Assembly: GCF_004005475.1 (NCBI RefSeq)
Contig: NZ_RZTZ01000014.1
Coordinates: 80,012-144,011 of the forward strand
Reading direction: 5' to 3'
Origin: Niallia taxi
GTDB taxonomy: Bacteria; Bacillota; Bacilli; Bacillales; Cytobacillaceae
DNA length: 64,000 bases
The translations under genes were made by a program, and so were the position numbers. Shown here piece after piece: positions 27,504-36,570 of the stretch. Below the pieces are notes generated by a model that did not search any database, was not told the origin of the DNA, and saw only the letters and a program-made list of their open reading frames with translations. Position 1 is the first letter of the stretch, and each line of letters opens with the position of its first letter.

Positions 27504-27733
27504 TGAAGCTTTTTCTTTTCTTGAATGTCCTTAATTTTTTGAGGAGTTACATCGTCTCCATTAGGATCATATATCTTAACATTTTCAAGTGTGTTTAGCA
27601 TGGAAGACCGGAATGACTTTAAATATTCTGCACGTAATTTTGTTTGTTCTTTTGCTTCCGTTTCCGTTAAACCTTGTTCTTTTTTCTTCTTTGCTAATTC
27701 ATTTATACGATTAAGCTGTTCATTTGTTATCAT
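27500..27733 (-). CDS. ynzC: DUF896 family protein YnzC
   Basis: A 77-residue two-helix protein with INELAKKKKEQGLTETE at its start, typical of DUF896 (UPF0291). In B. subtilis ynzC is the last gene of the LexA-controlled yneA-yneB-ynzC operon; the same order is seen here. The C-terminal half (NVKIYDPNGDDVTPQKI) is also typical. AAAGGAG lies upstream of the ATG. Its role in the SOS response is unknown. Confidence 0.9.
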   Translation of the reverse strand: MITNEQLNRINELAKKKKEQGLTETEAKEQTKLRAEYLKSFRSSMLNTLENVKIYDPNGDDVTPQKIKDIQEKKKLH

Positions 27734-27842
27734 TGTTATTCTCCTTTTCCACCCATTTTTTTAATACTACCGTGTTTATATGGGACAGAATCTATCTTAT
27801 CATGAAGTAACTATTATAACATAAACGCTCATGCTTTACATT

Positions 27843-28553
<711 letters not shown>

Positions 28554-28588
28554 TCATAAATATTAACATAAAAATTTCTTAACCGCTT

Positions 28589-28903
28589 TTAGTCTGCCGC
28601 AAGCATTGTGTTCTGTCTTTCCATCAGCACAGGTATTACGAGCTCCTGTCCTGTTTGAATTTGATTGCGGGAAATATCATTATGCTTTTCGACCCAACTC
28701 ATGAATTCTTCTTTTGGCATGTTGTATAAATTTTCGTATTGATTGGAAATTTTCCATAAAGAATCTCCTTGGCTAACAGTGACTTTTATGTATTTTTGTG
28801 TATCCTCATGACCTGATTTTAAAGCAATCACAAAGCATGTCATGAAGCTTAATATTATTAGAATGATAGAATATGAATGTTTTCTCCAAATTTTTTCGAC
28901 CAT
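28589..28903 (-). CDS. yneA: cell division suppressor YneA
   Basis: YneA delays septation during the SOS response in B. subtilis. The 104-residue protein has a short basic start, one membrane segment (about residues 12-30) and a LysM domain with VTVSQGDSLWKIS. The ATG at 28901-28903 follows AAAGGGTGG and gives the normal length (105 in B. subtilis). The longer frame would run through the LexA boxes and overlap lexA, so it is rejected. It is divergent from lexA with two LexA boxes between. Confidence 0.9.
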   Translation of the reverse strand: MVEKIWRKHSYSIILIILSFMTCFVIALKSGHEDTQKYIKVTVSQGDSLWKISNQYENLYNMPKEEFMSWVEKHNDISRNQIQTGQELVIPVLMERQNTMLAAD

Positions 28904-28922
28904 TGTGAACCACCCTTTATTT

Positions 28923-28936
28923 AGAATATACGTTCG
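28923..28936. promoter_or_regulatory. LexA box, yneA side
   Basis: Read on the minus strand, CGAACGTATATTCT matches CGAACRNRYGTTYG at 12 of 14 positions. It is 20 bp upstream of the yneA start codon. Confidence 0.6.
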
Positions 28937-28956
28937 CTTATATTCGCATTTTAATA

Positions 28957-28970
28957 CGAACAGATGTTTC
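28957..28970. promoter_or_regulatory. LexA box, lexA side
   Basis: CGAACAGATGTTTC matches CGAACRNRYGTTYG at 13 of 14 positions. It lies 29 bp upstream of the lexA -35 element, in the shared control region. Confidence 0.75.
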
Positions 28971-28998
28971 GTGTCAACAAAAAAATCAGAACTTATGT

Positions 28999-29027
28999 TT
29001 GTATCACTAATTATTCCATGGTATACT
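28999..29027 (+). promoter_or_regulatory. SigA-type promoter of lexA
   Basis: TTGTAT (28999-29004), a 17-bp spacer and TATACT (29022-29027) lie about 33 bp before the lexA ATG. Confidence 0.65.
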
Positions 29028-29059
29028 AGCTTTAAGAAAATATAGTCGAGGTGCATACA

Positions 29060-29680
29060 ATGCAAAAGCTATCTAAAAGACAACTAGATATATTGGAATA
29101 CATAAAAGAAGAAGTCCGCCTCAAAGGCTATCCGCCATCTGTAAGAGAAATAGCGGAAGCTGTTGGACTTGCGTCCAGCTCCACTGTTCATGGGCACTTG
29201 GCCAGGCTTGAAAGCAAAGGCTTAATTAGAAGAGACCCAACAAAACCACGGGCGATTGAAATACTAGATTTGGAAGAAAACAGTATACCAAAATACAACA
29301 TTATTAATGTTCCTGTTGTCGGTAAAGTTACTGCAGGTTTGCCGATTACTGCCATTGAAAATGTGGAAGAGTATTTTCCGCTACCTGAAAGGCTTGCTCC
29401 AAGTGATGAACAAGTATTCATGCTTGAAATAATGGGAGAAAGTATGATTGAAGCCGGGATCCTTGATGGTGACTACGTTATCGTAAGACAACAAAATTCC
29501 GCTAACAATGGCGATATCGTTGTTGCAATGACAGAAGATGATGAAGCGACAGTCAAGCGGTTCTTCAAAGAAAGAGATTCCATTCGTTTACAGCCTGAAA
29601 ATTCCACAATGGAGCCAATTATCCTGCGCCATGTAAGCATACTAGGAAAAGTTATTGGTGTTTACCGTCATATACAATAA
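29060..29680 (+). CDS. lexA: SOS repressor LexA
   Basis: LexA represses DNA-damage genes and cleaves itself when RecA is activated. The N-terminal winged helix has [17 protein letters not shown]. The self-cleavage site Ala92-Gly93 is in VTAGLPI, and the catalytic dyad is Ser128 (MGESMIEAG) and Lys166 (EATVKRF). I chose the ATG at 29060, 206 residues, because the upstream GTG lies within the ribosome binding site GAGGTG. Divergent from the yneA operon. Confidence 0.97.
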   Translation: MQKLSKRQLDILEYIKEEVRLKGYPPSVREIAEAVGLASSSTVHGHLARLESKGLIRRDPTKPRAIEILDLEENSIPKYNIINVPVVGKVTAGLPITAIENVEEYFPLPERLAPSDEQVFMLEIMGESMIEAGILDGDYVIVRQQNSANNGDIVVAMTEDDEATVKRFFKERDSIRLQPENSTMEPIILRHVSILGKVIGVYRHIQ

Positions 29681-29681
29681 A

Positions 29682-29720
29682 AAAAACTGTCGATTCTACA
29701 ATCGACAGTTTTTTTTTTCT
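29682..29720 (+). terminator. terminator of lexA
   Basis: AAAAACTGTCGATT (29682-29695) pairs with AATCGACAGTTTTT (29700-29713), followed by more T. Confidence 0.92.
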
Positions 29721-29801
29721 GATTAAGTCTTGCTCTTAATAGCGTTTAGCTTGATAAATTCAGGGTAAATTTATACTAACAAAATAATAAAAGGTGATGC
29801 A

Positions 29802-29948
29802 ATGCATGATTTAGAGTACAGGATGTTCATTAACGAGCTGCAGCATCTGAACAGCGAATATTTATACTGTGAAAACCCTAAGATTAAAAAGATGATACTA
29901 TCTGATATCCTTCTGTTGCTATCTGTCCTTCCTGCATATTTGCAGTAA
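29802..29948 (+). CDS. hypothetical small protein
   Basis: A 48-codon frame starting MHDLEYRMFINELQHL and ending LLSVLPAYLQ. AAAGGTGATG lies just before the ATG. The first half is polar and helical; the last 15 residues are hydrophobic. I do not recognise it. No clear promoter or terminator was seen for it. Moderate confidence that it is a gene. Confidence 0.45.
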   Translation: MHDLEYRMFINELQHLNSEYLYCENPKIKKMILSDILLLLSVLPAYLQ

Positions 29949-30078
29949 GTTAACAGATCCTCTCGACCATTTCCCACGTACAAATAATAAAAAAGATGAA
30001 TCCATTCTAAAGATATTAGGTTTGCCAATAAAAAACAAAAATGGTGTACCTTCGTGTACAGGGGAAAAAATAAAATAT

Positions 30079-30130
30079 TATAGGCGACAGTCCTTTACTT
30101 CAAAAATGTAAATGGATTGTCGCCTATTTC
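30079..30130 (-). terminator. terminator of the ybaK-like / nucleotidyltransferase operon
   Basis: ATAGGCGACA at 30080-30089 pairs with TGTCGCCTAT at 30118-30127, with further pairing inside the loop. Confidence 0.75.
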
Positions 30131-30136
30131 ATTGTA

Positions 30137-30910
30137 TTACTGTTTGAAATCATAGAGATTGAGCATTTTTCTAAAGAAGCTATCTAATGCAAGCGTGATT
30201 TCTCTCTCATTAGATATACTAATAGACATGCCCTGACCAATACTCTGAAGCTGCACTAATTCAGCATCTATATATTTTCTGAGATTATTTAATTCAAGCT
30301 CTTGATTCTTCCTGCTCATTTTTTCCTTTATCAAAAGGTTTACTTCTATAAGTAGTTCTGCAGGAATATCAGCATCTTCTAGCAGCAGTTGGATATCATT
30401 TGGCGGCATTTGGTTCCACTGGTGAATCCAGTTGCACGCAAGAATGGATTTCAAGGTGTAATAATAAATTTTGGGATTTTTTTGTTTACGATCATATGCT
30501 AGCCAATTTTTTTTCGCGAGCTGCAAATGATGATAAAACGCAGTTTTAGCATTAAAAGAAGATTTATATAATTGCAGTAGCTCTTGAGCAAAATCCGGCA
30601 CTTCCTGATAAACAATCTTTGACTGCAGCCACTCTGATATTGAAATATTTGATTTCCGTAAAAGCCTTAAAGCCTTGGCAAGCTCCCAGCCGCTAATATC
30701 AAGCTTGTCTTCCTGCAATTCTATTGTGTCTTTCTTCTGATCGAGTGACAAATACCAATCCTTTTCATGCATATAGATGAATCGGACATCATAATCACTA
30801 TTAGGAGTCGATACACCTTGTGAACGGCTGCCGGCTTCTATTGCATATAGAATTTTAACAGTGTGGCTGCGTTCAATCTCCTCTAGTTTAGATATAATCA
30901 CATCGTTCAT
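30137..30910 (-). CDS. predicted nucleotidyltransferase (YcgL/COG3541 type)
   Basis: A 257-residue protein with the minimal nucleotidyltransferase signature AGSRSQGVSTPNSDYDVRF: a GS motif followed by the metal-binding Asp-x-Asp. The rest is helical and resembles YcgL of B. subtilis. Substrate unknown. The ATG at 30908-30910 overlaps the stop of the upstream deacylase gene (ATGA), so the two are translationally coupled. AAAGGATGG upstream serves as the ribosome binding site. An ATG four codons earlier is too close to it. Confidence 0.8.
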   Translation of the reverse strand: MNDVIISKLEEIERSHTVKILYAIEAGSRSQGVSTPNSDYDVRFIYMHEKDWYLSLDQKKDTIELQEDKLDISGWELAKALRLLRKSNISISEWLQSKIVYQEVPDFAQELLQLYKSSFNAKTAFYHHLQLAKKNWLAYDRKQKNPKIYYYTLKSILACNWIHQWNQMPPNDIQLLLEDADIPAELLIEVNLLIKEKMSRKNQELELNNLRKYIDAELVQLQSIGQGMSISISNEREITLALDSFFRKMLNLYDFKQ

Positions 30911-31383
30911 ATGTCTTGCCATCCTTTGCAGACATCCACCCACGCTTTTCCGTTTCCATATTCATATAATTCCTCACATGTAAGCTCTATTGCTGAATTG
31001 CTGCTGCCGCATGCAGGGAAAACAGTTACAAATCGCTTTAATGATTCATCAAGATAAACGTTCATCTCTGTCGTCAATCCAAATGGGCAAACCCCGCCAA
31101 CCATATGGCCGGTTTTCGCATATACTTCCTCTGCTGAAAGCATGCGCGGCTTTTCTTCAAATATCGTTTTAAATTTCTTATTATCTATTTTAGCGTCTCC
31201 TGCCGTGACAATCAGAACTCCTTCCTCACCCTTGCGGAATGACAATGTTTTTGCGATTCTTGCAGGTTCCACCTGTAAAGTTTCCGCTGCCTCGAGGACC
31301 GTCGCACTTGATGTTGCAAATCCCATGATGTCTTTTTCCTTTTCCCATTTGGCAAAGTGTGTAACGACATTTTCTAATGACAT
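30907..31383 (-). CDS. YbaK/EbsC-family aminoacyl-tRNA deacylase
   Basis: A single-domain, trans-acting editing enzyme of the YbaK/ProRS-INS family that frees mischarged amino acids (typically Cys or Ala) from tRNA. The 158-residue frame has the conserved region AKTLSFRKG, the GDAKID loop with a conserved Lys (DNKKFK) and GGVCPFGL, which forms the substrate pocket. The ATG at 31381-31383 follows TTGGAGG. Its stop overlaps the start of the nucleotidyltransferase gene. Confidence 0.88.
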   Translation of the reverse strand: MSLENVVTHFAKWEKEKDIMGFATSSATVLEAAETLQVEPARIAKTLSFRKGEEGVLIVTAGDAKIDNKKFKTIFEEKPRMLSAEEVYAKTGHMVGGVCPFGLTTEMNVYLDESLKRFVTVFPACGSSNSAIELTCEELYEYGNGKAWVDVCKGWQDI

Positions 31384-31640
31384 ATTAAGCCTCCAAAATA
31401 TTTTCATTTATCAATAAATTCAAATATACCATCCTCTCCCCCTTTTTTTCAAACAACAAACTTATATAATAAAAAAAGGCGCAGCATACTTCAGCTCCGG
31501 CCTTTGCCTATTTCTTTATAATTTTATGTATTATAGATATTGCTGTTGGCTCATAAAAGCAGTGGAGTTCAAATCTGTCTATATTGGGTTGATTATACCA
31601 GTTTTGCGTAAAATCTCCAGGCTGACGAAGATACTAAAGA

Positions 31641-31916
31641 CTAAAATTTCGCCGGACAAATTCTTTCACCCTTTAACTCTCCTGACAAGTTTGCACTAGC
31701 CCTTTGATAAAAATTCCTCTTTGTCGTTGCCTCAGATGCATGTGGTTGGAAGACCATTTCAGGAATTGTGCGCAAACCTTTGAAACCAGAGCAATTAGAT
31801 CTTATTCTGTTGTTTCTAACATTGACATCCCTTGTTTCCCTTCTCCTTCTGCTTATGAACAATGCAGTCTCTCCAACAAATCCAAATTTGCTGATGTTGC
31901 TTTTTACCACCGCCAA
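31641..31916 (-). CDS. doubtful small basic ORF with TTG start
   Basis: A strong AGGAGGTG lies just before a TTG (31914-31916) that opens 91 codons, starting MAVVKSNISKFGFVGE. The product is rich in Arg and Asn and has no domain that I recognise. The composition is unusual for the neighbourhood. The ribosome binding site supports translation, but the protein reads poorly. It may be a real small gene or a frame-shifted remnant. It lies 64 nt downstream of the small membrane protein gene. Confidence 0.3.
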   Translation of the reverse strand: MAVVKSNISKFGFVGETALFISRRRRETRDVNVRNNRIRSNCSGFKGLRTIPEMVFQPHASEATTKRNFYQRASANLSGELKGERICPAKF

Positions 31917-31980
31917 GGCACACCTCCTATATTTTGTCCCATTACAGCCAAGTGCGATTCTTTGGACGATTTTAGTATCC

Positions 31981-32112
31981 TTACAATCCAAGAACCTCCT
32001 TAAAGTCTTTAAAGCCAATAACATAGCTAAGAATGATGATTGATCCCATAAACATAATAAAAAAAGCTCCCTGTAAATAAGTCATCATTTGCTTTCGTTT
32101 CTCTTTTTTCAT
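31981..32112 (-). CDS. small membrane protein
   Basis: A 43-residue protein: a basic start MKKEKRKQMM, one membrane helix (about residues 13-33) and a short charged end. GAGGAGTGAG lies before the ATG at 32110-32112. It is too short for most gene callers. Family not recognised; an inner-membrane small protein is likely from composition. Confidence 0.55.
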   Translation of the reverse strand: MKKEKRKQMMTYLQGAFFIMFMGSIIILSYVIGFKDFKEVLGL

Positions 32113-32336
32113 TTTCTCACTCCTCTTTTTTTGCATATCTTTTCCAATTGTATTTTTTTCTATGCGACTAATCTAAATTCTTCAAGATATTAATAATTTA
32201 TGGAAAGAGAGCAATAATAATAAAATCTCAAAGAAAGTAGCTGTTGTAGCGCTTTATCAAGCTAAATTCTGGCTTTCATTTACTATAAACGATAATGAGC
32301 ATCTGACTTACTAAACTATACGAATGGTGAGTGAAC

Positions 32337-32918
32337 ATGATATTCCTTATTCAAGGTATGGCGTCATCTTCAGAAATTATGGAAGCGAAAAAGCATCTCG
32401 TCGAACTGACTATCAATCATTGGCTTTATTATGATTTATTTTCCATACAGTGGTGGATTCTTGTCGGTGCAACCATAATCCCTTATTTCATTTGGTGGAG
32501 ACTAGTTAATATAAAGAGGTTTTACGAAATTTTTTCATATGGGCTACTTTGCGGCTGTTTTTCAATTGTTTTGGACATTATCGGCACAGAAATGCTGCTG
32601 TGGAGCTACCCTGATAAGCTTCTACCATGGATTCCTCCATTAATTCCTGCCGATCTGGTCATGATTCCAATTACCGCCATGCTCGTATATCAATATACAA
32701 ATAAGTGGAAGACCTTTCTTATTGGTACAATCCTTTGGGCGGCATTGTTTTCTTATATTTTTGAACCGTTATTTGTGGAATGGAATATGTTTATGCTTGG
32801 TGACAATTGGAAGCATTCTTATTCCTTTATTGGCTTCATTCTACTAGGCATTGTATTAAGAGCGATATTTAAAGGAATAAAGCTTGGACTAATGCACAGC
32901 TTAAAGGACTCCACATAG
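32337..32918 (+). CDS. CBO0543-like multi-pass membrane protein
   Basis: A 193-residue membrane protein with five to six hydrophobic helices. The Trp-rich segment SIQWWILVGATIIPYFIWWR and a later LPWIPPLIPADLVMIP resemble the CBO0543 family of Firmicutes; the function is unknown. GGTGAG lies 5 nt before the ATG at 32337; a GTG two codons earlier is possible but overlaps it. Monocistronic by appearance. Confidence 0.7.
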   Translation: MIFLIQGMASSSEIMEAKKHLVELTINHWLYYDLFSIQWWILVGATIIPYFIWWRLVNIKRFYEIFSYGLLCGCFSIVLDIIGTEMLLWSYPDKLLPWIPPLIPADLVMIPITAMLVYQYTNKWKTFLIGTILWAALFSYIFEPLFVEWNMFMLGDNWKHSYSFIGFILLGIVLRAIFKGIKLGLMHSLKDST

Positions 32919-32972
32919 TTAAGTGCATATATTCACTTTTTCCGTGGCATCTTAAGTGGGAGGTGATAACTC

Positions 32973-33140
32973 TTGGAAAACAATAATCAAAATCAAAATC
33001 AAAAAGAAGAACTAACGAAGAAACTGGCAGCACAGCAGGCAGCATTAGGTGTAGATTTGGATGAACAAGAAATCAACGGATTATGGGGCATGCTGGAAAC
33101 GCAGGAAGAGGATGACTTGCACCAAAAAGAGAATAAATAA
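32973..33140 (+). CDS. small hydrophilic protein
   Basis: A 55-residue protein with a TTG start (32973) behind GGGAGGTGATAA. It begins MENNNQNQNQKEELTKK and has many Gln, Glu and Asp and no hydrophobic stretch. A terminator follows at once, which supports a real transcript. Family not recognised. Confidence 0.6.
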   Translation: MENNNQNQNQKEELTKKLAAQQAALGVDLDEQEINGLWGMLETQEEDDLHQKENK

Positions 33141-33156
33141 TAGTAATACAAAAGAA

Positions 33157-33198
33157 ACAGGAGTTCTTGTCATTGACATAGGAACTCTTGTTTTTTTC
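33157..33198 (+). terminator. terminator of the small hydrophilic gene
   Basis: ACAGGAGTTC (33157-33166) pairs with GAACTCTTGT (33182-33191) with one G-T pair, followed by seven T. Confidence 0.8.
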
Positions 33199-33295
33199 TA
33201 TCTCTTTTCTTTCGCATTTAGAAGGGTTTATACTAAGTTATAAAGAATAGTAAGAGGGAGACGTTTTTTCTAAGAATTAAAATGAATAGGAGCAT

Positions 33296-33943
33296 ATGTA
33301 TTACATGTCTAAATTAAAACTTTACTTTGTCCGTCATGGAGAAACTCAATACAATATTGAAAAAAGAATGCAGGGATTTTGTGATTCACCTCTCACAGAT
33401 AGAGGGATACAGCAAGCAAAAGCAGTTGGTGCAGGTCTTGCTTCCATCGATTTCGAAGCGGTTTATGCGAGTGAAAGTCAAAGGGTCCAGGATACTGCTA
33501 AATTCGCACTAGGTGAAAAAGCACTGCCAATTAAAACAGATGCTCGATTAAAGGAAATGAATTTTGGTATATTGGAATCATTGTTACAAGAAGAAATCAT
33601 CTCAGAGCATGGAAATATATTAGAAAAAATCTTTTCCATGTCTGATATTAATTTTAAAGTTCCAAAAGGAGAGTCTTTCACCGATTTATTAACAAGAACA
33701 AAGGCAGCTGTAGATGAAATAATCGCTACACATAAAGAGAACGGCGGAAACATACTGATTTTTTCGCATGGTGTCACAATCGGTTACTTGATCATGTCCC
33801 TTGCAAAAATGGAAACTTTTCCACATCATGATAATTGCTGTGTTTCCGTTATTTCCTATGAAAATGGTGAAATAACAGTTGAAATGGCTGCAGATCCCTC
33901 TTTCCGGGACAAAGGGATGGAATTGCTTTCATCTGCCAAATAA
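33296..33943 (+). CDS. histidine phosphatase family protein
   Basis: A member of the phosphoglycerate mutase-like superfamily. The phospho-acceptor His is in YFVRHGETQYN; a second catalytic His is in IFSHGVTIGYL, and the acid residue in LKEMNFGILE. These point to a phosphatase rather than a mutase, but the substrate is unknown. Two ATG codons (33296, 33305) compete: AGGAG is 3 nt before the first and 12 nt before the second. Length 215 or 212 residues. Confidence 0.88.
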   Translation: MYYMSKLKLYFVRHGETQYNIEKRMQGFCDSPLTDRGIQQAKAVGAGLASIDFEAVYASESQRVQDTAKFALGEKALPIKTDARLKEMNFGILESLLQEEIISEHGNILEKIFSMSDINFKVPKGESFTDLLTRTKAAVDEIIATHKENGGNILIFSHGVTIGYLIMSLAKMETFPHHDNCCVSVISYENGEITVEMAADPSFRDKGMELLSSAK

Positions 33944-33973
33944 CTACTTTTTGGCCAGCATTTGTTTGCTGGC

Positions 33974-34600
33974 CTATTCGAGGTTTTCTAATTGTTGTTT
34001 TAGTAGTTCTGCTACTTTCTTAAAATAAGCCTCCTCATGCGGAACAAAGTTGTTTTTACCAGCTTTACTTTCTTCGTCGTTGATTACTTTACCGTCTCGC
34101 CAAGGATAAATGACCAATTCATCCCTTTCTGCCATACAAAATGGATAAAAGGCCATAAACTCTGTGACAACGATGTCAGATACTTCCTCTTCCTGCAAAT
34201 GAAAAGAAATATCATCATTCACTATATACAAATAAACATGGCTAAACTCATTGTCTACCAACTTATTTGTATGGATAATGTTCTTCACCGTTCCAAGCTT
34301 ATACAGCTTGTCCCTCTCAATCGAAGGAAGCCCCAATTCCTCCTGCAGCTCTCTTACCCCGTCTGTGGATGTTTCTGTTGCCAATAAATGGCCTGCTGCA
34401 GTTATATCAAGGAGAGCGGGATAATCCCTTTTGCTTTTGCTTCGTTTTTGTAGAAATACATAATGCTTGCCGCTCATTTTTGTCATTAACCAGAAATGAA
34501 CTGTTTCATGCCAAAGGCCTTCTACATGAATTTTTGTTCTCGGTGCCTTTCCAATAGGATTAAATTGTTCATCAAATACTTTTAACAGTTCATCTTCCAT
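33974..34600 (-). CDS. NUDIX hydrolase (IPP-isomerase-like, YfcD type)
   Basis: A 208-residue protein with the Nudix box in AAGHLLATETSTDG followed by VRELQEELGL (pattern G-x5-E-x7-REL-x-EE-x-G). The N-terminus EDELLKVFDEQFNPIGKAPR resembles the isopentenyl-diphosphate isomerase-like Nudix group. Most of these hydrolyse nucleotide or sugar pyrophosphates; the actual substrate is not known. Converges on the phosphatase gene. Confidence 0.87.
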   Translation of the reverse strand: MEDELLKVFDEQFNPIGKAPRTKIHVEGLWHETVHFWLMTKMSGKHYVFLQKRSKSKRDYPALLDITAAGHLLATETSTDGVRELQEELGLPSIERDKLYKLGTVKNIIHTNKLVDNEFSHVYLYIVNDDISFHLQEEEVSDIVVTEFMAFYPFCMAERDELVIYPWRDGKVINDEESKAGKNNFVPHEEAYFKKVAELLKQQLENLE

Positions 34601-34725
34601 TACAAACTCTTCCCATCTTCATGCTTTTTGCATCTATTATATCATTGATTTCCATTTATTTACTAGATAGAATATAAGTAGTAAATAACTAGGAGGTCTT
34701 CTATGAAAAAAACTGGAAACAAGAA

Positions 34726-35244
34726 ATGTATTCTGTACTGAAATGCATTGTTTTTGCCTTTATTCTTGTTTTTATATGCAGAAATTTCCTGTTTTCCCCG
34801 AGTGTTGTCCATGGTAATAGCATGTCTCCCACTTTTGAGGATGGCAACAAAATCATTCTCAGCAAAATTGCCGATATTCAGCGCTTTGACATGATTGTCT
34901 TTCATGCACCAGACAGCGATAATAATTACATAAAAAGAGTGATTGGACTTCCAGGTGATACAATTTCTGTTACGGATGACATTTTGTATGTGAATGGCAA
35001 AGCCTACAAAGAGCCTTATTTAACAGAAAACAAAAAAGAAGCTTCTACCTCTAAGCTCACTGGCGACTTTACGCTTTGGGAGCGTACAGGTAAGACAACT
35101 GTTCCTAAGGACAGCTTGTTTGTTTTGGGTGATAACCGATTATACAGTAAAGACAGCAGAATATTTGGTTTTATAAACAAAAACTCTGTTATCGGCAAAG
35201 TTGTTTTACGCATTTATCCACTTCATGAAATTGGACTCCCATAA
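34726..35244 (+). CDS. signal peptidase I, start disturbed by a frameshift
   Basis: Type I signal peptidase (S26) that removes signal peptides at the membrane. The visible frame has one N-terminal membrane helix (residues 6-22), the catalytic Ser32 in GNSMSPT and the general base Lys70 in NNYIKRVIGLPGD; GDNRLYSKDSR matches box E. A strong AGGAGG precedes an ATG at 34703, but this ATG is one base out of frame with the rest. With eight A instead of seven after it, the reading would be MKKNWKQEMYSVLK, the normal start. From 34726 there is no ribosome binding site. 172 residues as written, ~180 if repaired. Confidence 0.85.
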   Translation: MYSVLKCIVFAFILVFICRNFLFSPSVVHGNSMSPTFEDGNKIILSKIADIQRFDMIVFHAPDSDNNYIKRVIGLPGDTISVTDDILYVNGKAYKEPYLTENKKEASTSKLTGDFTLWERTGKTTVPKDSLFVLGDNRLYSKDSRIFGFINKNSVIGKVVLRIYPLHEIGLP

Positions 35245-35246
35245 AT

Positions 35247-35273
35247 AAAGGGAAGAGGTTCGCCCTTCCCTTT
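35247..35273. terminator. bidirectional terminator
   Basis: AAAGGGAAG (35247-35255) pairs with CTTCCCTTT (35265-35273). It serves the signal peptidase gene and the converging molybdenum hydroxylase operon. Confidence 0.75.
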
Positions 35274-35744
35274 TTACGTATTCCATTTCCCCATTGCTTC
35301 AAGTACGGCATGCTCAATTTCTTCATAGCTCGTGCACCTGCAAATATTGGAGGACAGCCATTCACGAATCATTTCTTTATCTGCGTTTGGAATCTTTGTT
35401 AATGCATGTGCATTGATAATAAACCCTGGCGTACAGTAGCCGCATTGGAAGGCAAACTGCTCGATAAAGGCTTTTTGTATCGGTGCTTCCAACAAGCCTT
35501 CAACTGTAACAACTTCCTTATCAATAGCCTCGACTGCAAGCATTAAGCATGATTTCATCGGCTCATTGTCTACAAGGACCGTACACGCACCACAATCTCC
35601 GTTTAAACACCCTGGCTTACTGCCTGTTAAATGCAAATCTTCCCGTAAAACCATCAGCAAGATTTTGTTCGGGATAACAGCCACTTGTTTCTCTTCCCCA
35701 TTTACGAACAGCTTTATCAGCGTTTTTTTTGCTGGTATATGCAT
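35274..35744 (-). CDS. pucE: molybdenum hydroxylase, 2Fe-2S subunit (PucE/XdhC type)
   Basis: The small iron-sulfur subunit of a xanthine-dehydrogenase-family enzyme. Four Cys of a plant-type [2Fe-2S] cluster lie in GCLNGDCGACTVL plus a downstream Cys; four more of the second cluster lie in FQCGYCTPGF and NICRCTSY. Length 156 residues. It begins 1 nt after the FAD-subunit gene ends. PucE is the B. subtilis name for this subunit; the substrate is inferred only. Confidence 0.88.
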   Translation of the reverse strand: MHIPAKKTLIKLFVNGEEKQVAVIPNKILLMVLREDLHLTGSKPGCLNGDCGACTVLVDNEPMKSCLMLAVEAIDKEVVTVEGLLEAPIQKAFIEQFAFQCGYCTPGFIINAHALTKIPNADKEMIREWLSSNICRCTSYEEIEHAVLEAMGKWNT

Positions 35745-35745
35745 G

Positions 35746-36570
35746 CTACACCCTCTCCAAACTCACTAAAATTTCCTCGAGCAAATTCCTTAAGACAAAT
35801 AGGCGGTACTCCTTTGAACCTTCCACGTCATCAAGGATTTCACCAGGCACTGCAGCAATCGCCCTGTTTAGCTTTTCCTCGTCACTTACACCTGTTTCAT
35901 TTAACACAGCCTCCATTTGTTTGGAGCGGAATGGGAAGGTGCATAATCCGCTAAAGGCTAACCGAATATGATTGTCTATTTTTAAAGCTGCAGCTGTTAT
36001 AAGTGGATAGCCTGTATCCCATTGCTGTCTTTTCTTTCGGGCTATATATGGAGCATGCAAATATTTTTCCTCAATGAATGCCTGGACAAATATCTCTCCA
36101 TCCTCCAAAAGCATTTTTTCATTAAACTTCGAGGTTAGAAGATTCATGTTGATGTCCTTTCCTCTTGCTGTGACAATGAGGCTGTCTGATAGAAGGAGCG
36201 GAAGGACAGCTTCCCTGTAAAAGATATTTCCGCATATATTTCCGCCGAGCGTAATCTTGTTTCGTGCTGTCCTGTCAGCCACCTCTTTTGCCACCTCTGT
36301 TAACAGGGGAAACTGATTTTTTGTCTGAATCTCTGTTAGCGTGACTGCAGCACCAATCGCAAAATAGCCTTCAACCATATCATGAATTCTGACTGCATCG
36401 ATAGCCTTTATATCAATAGCAGTGTCTAAGCTGATTTCCTGGAGACGAAACAAGGTTATGATTTCTGTCCCTCCACCAAAATACAGCGGCTTTCCTCCTT
36501 CAACCTGCTTTGTTCTAAAAAGCTCTGTCGCCTCAAGCAAACGAGTTGGTTTATAATAATCATAAATCAT
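35746..36570 (-). CDS. pucC: molybdenum hydroxylase, FAD subunit (PucC type)
   Basis: The 274-residue FAD-binding subunit of a xanthine-dehydrogenase-like complex; it passes electrons from the iron-sulfur clusters to NAD or another acceptor. FAD-contacting motifs are YFGGGTEI (near residue 30) and TLGGNICGN (near residue 110), both typical. Its start overlaps the end of the molybdenum subunit gene by about 11 nt, so the genes are tightly coupled. Confidence 0.88.
   Translation of the reverse strand: MIYDYYKPTRLLEATELFRTKQVEGGKPLYFGGGTEIITLFRLQEISLDTAIDIKAIDAVRIHDMVEGYFAIGAAVTLTEIQTKNQFPLLTEVAKEVADRTARNKITLGGNICGNIFYREAVLPLLLSDSLIVTARGKDINMNLLTSKFNEKMLLEDGEIFVQAFIEEKYLHAPYIARKKRQQWDTGYPLITAAALKIDNHIRLAFSGLCTFPFRSKQMEAVLNETGVSDEEKLNRAIAAVPGEILDDVEGSKEYRLFVLRNLLEEILVSLERV

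Noticed and set aside
32331..32336. GTG start two codons upstream for the CBO0543-like gene
   Set aside because: The GTG overlaps the GGTGAG ribosome binding site; the ATG at 32337 has the right spacing.
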